A stretch of 6,886 nt of DNA from Bacteroidota bacterium (GTDB lineage: Bacteria > Bacteroidota > Bacteroidia > Chitinophagales > Chitinophagaceae): contig JAGWPI010000012.1 of NCBI GenBank assembly GCA_028877005.1, positions 1-6,886 of the forward strand, written 5' to 3'. A program made the position numbers and the translations under genes. This document shows positions 5,735 through 6,886 of the stretch, one piece after another. The notes under the pieces are model-generated. The model searched no databases and was not told the origin of the DNA. It worked only from the letters and a program-made list of their open reading frames with translations. Each line of letters starts with the position of its first letter. Position 1 is the stretch's first letter.

Positions 5735-5793
5735 AACTATGAGGCTTACCGCACAACAGTGGGGTATGTGCCCATAGTTTTTTTTTAACTATG
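5735..5793 (+). ncRNA. Structured leader/terminator with two mutually exclusive hairpins
   Basis: Arm A, AACTATG (5735-5741), and arm B, CATAGTT (5773-5779), pair perfectly. The stem is extended past a bulged A by GGC (5743-5745) with GCC (5770-5772). Inside is a second hairpin, ACCGCAC-AACA-GTGGGGT (5748-5765), with one mismatch. Nine Ts (5778-5786) overlap and follow the closing arm, making this terminator-like. A second AACTATG (5787-5793) can pair with the same arm B and would break the terminator. It may be a leader attenuator of the lipoprotein gene or the end of a small RNA. I do not recognise a known riboswitch class. Confidence 0.5.
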
Positions 5794-5854
5794 CCTGATA
5801 AGGAGTACATTGAAAAAAATCAATACAAACTGGTACTTATATAAACCTAATAAT

Positions 5855-6886
5855 ATGAAAAAAAAGATGAGACAACTTGGCTTACTGCTGCTATGCTTTC
5901 CATTACTTTTTATGGCTTGCAAATCAAAAACAGGGTATCAAAAAATAACCCATGATCCTATGTTGTATAACCAAATGCAACATGAACTGAATTACGTAAT
6001 TATCTACGATATTTTTACACCACCTGTTGCTTCCAGGGTATTTGCTTATGCTAACTTAGCAGCTTATGAAGTGTTGGCTAAAGAAGGAAAACACTTTGAA
6101 ACATTAGAAGGGAAAATTAAAGATTTAGATAGTATACCTGCGCCTACCGCCGAAGAAAAAAAGGCCATTGATTATCCGTTTGCTGCTACCATTGCTTTTA
6201 TGAAAGTGGGGAAAGAACTTACATTTTCGCAAGATAAAATGCAACATATTACCGATTCTTTGTTAGATGTAATTAAACAATCGGGTATTCCCAATGATGT
6301 GTATAATAACTCTATTCAATATGCTACCGCAGTGGCAAATGCCATTATTAGTTGGAGTAAAAAAGATAATTATGCCCAAACACGCGGGGCCAGATTTACG
6401 GTTACCAATTTGGAGGGGCATTGGGAACCCACACCTCCCGGATATTTTGATGCTGTAGAACCTAAGTGGATGACTATCAGAACCTTGGTAATGGATTCAG
6501 TAACCCAAATAAAAGCGCCCGGACCAATTTCATTCAGTAAACAGCCCGGTAGCCCATTTTATAAAATGGTGCAACAAACACAGGAAATGGTTAATCATTT
6601 AGATACCAATCAAAAATGGATTGCCAATTTTTGGGATTGTAATAGTTTTAAACTGCATGTGCAAGGACATCTTATGTTTGCTACTAAGGCTATGACGCCT
6701 TGTGGCCATTGGATGGAAATTGCAGGTACCATTGCCAAAAACAAAAATGCCGATTTTTATAAAACAGTTTATACTTACACCGGGGTATCTTTGGGAATTT
6801 TTGATGCTTTTATTGCATCTTGGTATGCAAAATATACTTATGATTTGGTGAGACCCGAAACATATATAAATAAATACATTGATCCC
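5855..6886 (+). CDS. Lipoprotein of the vanadium-dependent haloperoxidase/PAP2 superfamily, 5' part (3' end outside window)
   Basis: The frame stays open from 5855 to the window end, giving 344 residues with no stop. MKKKM, a Leu-rich core and LLFMAC put a lipidation cysteine at C22, so the protein should be anchored on the periplasmic or outer-membrane side. The body matches bacterial haloperoxidase-like proteins: FTPPVASRVFAYANLAAYEVL (54-74), GHWEPTPPGYFDAVEPKW (188-205), WIANFWD (255-261) and GHWMEIAG (284-291). K326-x6-R333-P334 (KYTYDLVRP) is the first phosphate/vanadate-binding motif of PAP2 enzymes; the remaining two (SGH and SRxxxxxHxxxD) would lie beyond the window. Whether it oxidises halides or acts as a phosphatase cannot be told. 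An in-frame TTG at 5810, 4 nt after TAAGGAG, would add 15 residues ahead of a normal signal peptide, so the ATG is preferred. The preceding terminators suggest its own transcript. Confidence 0.88.
   Translation, partial: MKKKMRQLGLLLLCFPLLFMACKSKTGYQKITHDPMLYNQMQHELNYVIIYDIFTPPVASRVFAYANLAAYEVLAKEGKHFETLEGKIKDLDSIPAPTAEEKKAIDYPFAATIAFMKVGKELTFSQDKMQHITDSLLDVIKQSGIPNDVYNNSIQYATAVANAIISWSKKDNYAQTRGARFTVTNLEGHWEPTPPGYFDAVEPKWMTIRTLVMDSVTQIKAPGPISFSKQPGSPFYKMVQQTQEMVNHLDTNQKWIANFWDCNSFKLHVQGHLMFATKAMTPCGHWMEIAGTIAKNKNADFYKTVYTYTGVSLGIFDAFIASWYAKYTYDLVRPETYINKYIDP

Larger units (their letters stand above)
5536..5854. other. 319-nt intergenic region between DoxX gene and lipoprotein gene
   Basis: It contains the hairpin at 5547-5584 and the structured element at 5735-5793. 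Between them (5585-5734) I see only AT-rich DNA, with no credible ORF and no clear Bacteroidota TTTG/TAnnTTTG promoter pair. A TAAGGAG at 5799-5805 lies 4 nt before an in-frame TTG (5810) but about 50 nt before the ATG I chose for the next gene. Confidence 0.6.

Noticed and set aside
5654..5842. Direct repeat GTACTTATAT at 5654-5663 and 5833-5842
   Set aside because: Ten bases, AT-rich, 179 nt apart, with no related structure; consistent with chance.

Overview
The window is AT-rich DNA from a member of the Bacteroidota, probably close to the Chitinophagaceae. This is inferred from the protein styles, the lack of Shine-Dalgarno sequences before most genes, the A-rich leaders (clearest before the gene at 3055), and the type of lipoprotein signal on the last gene. 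All supported genes lie on the + strand. I see no tRNA, rRNA, CRISPR array, insertion sequence or phage gene.

Layout. Positions 1-1861 hold glycerol catabolism: the 3' part of glpD (glycerol-3-phosphate dehydrogenase) and a complete glpF (glycerol facilitator). Positions 1933-2863 hold an ECF-like sigma factor and a very small zinc-binding (ZAS/zf-HC2 type) anti-sigma factor without a membrane segment. After a 191-nt intergenic region with a long imperfect palindrome and a candidate ECF promoter comes a four-gene cassette (3055-5535). It encodes a secreted Cys/Lys/Gly-rich peptide with tandem xGKCG motifs, a DUF692 enzyme (MbnB/HvfB/BufB superfamily), a DUF2063 partner protein (HvfC/BufC type) and a DoxX-like membrane protein. 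Past a 319-nt intergenic region with two RNA hairpin structures, a lipoprotein of the vanadium-dependent haloperoxidase/PAP2 superfamily begins at 5855 and runs off the window.

How the parts fit. The central locus (1933-5535) reads as a self-regulated metal-stress module. The sigma/anti-sigma pair would sense stress in the cytoplasm and drive the promoter before the peptide gene. The DUF692-DUF2063 pair would modify cysteines of the peptide's KCG motifs (a RiPP pathway), and the signal peptide would export the product to the periplasm, where related peptides (HvfA of Haemophilus, bufferins of Proteobacteria) bind copper. A hairpin terminator between the peptide gene and the enzyme genes would give many peptides per enzyme. 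The gene families and their order are read from the sequence. The chemistry, the copper role and the promoter assignment are transferred from characterised relatives and are untested here. The flanking glycerol genes and the haloperoxidase-like gene appear unrelated to this module.
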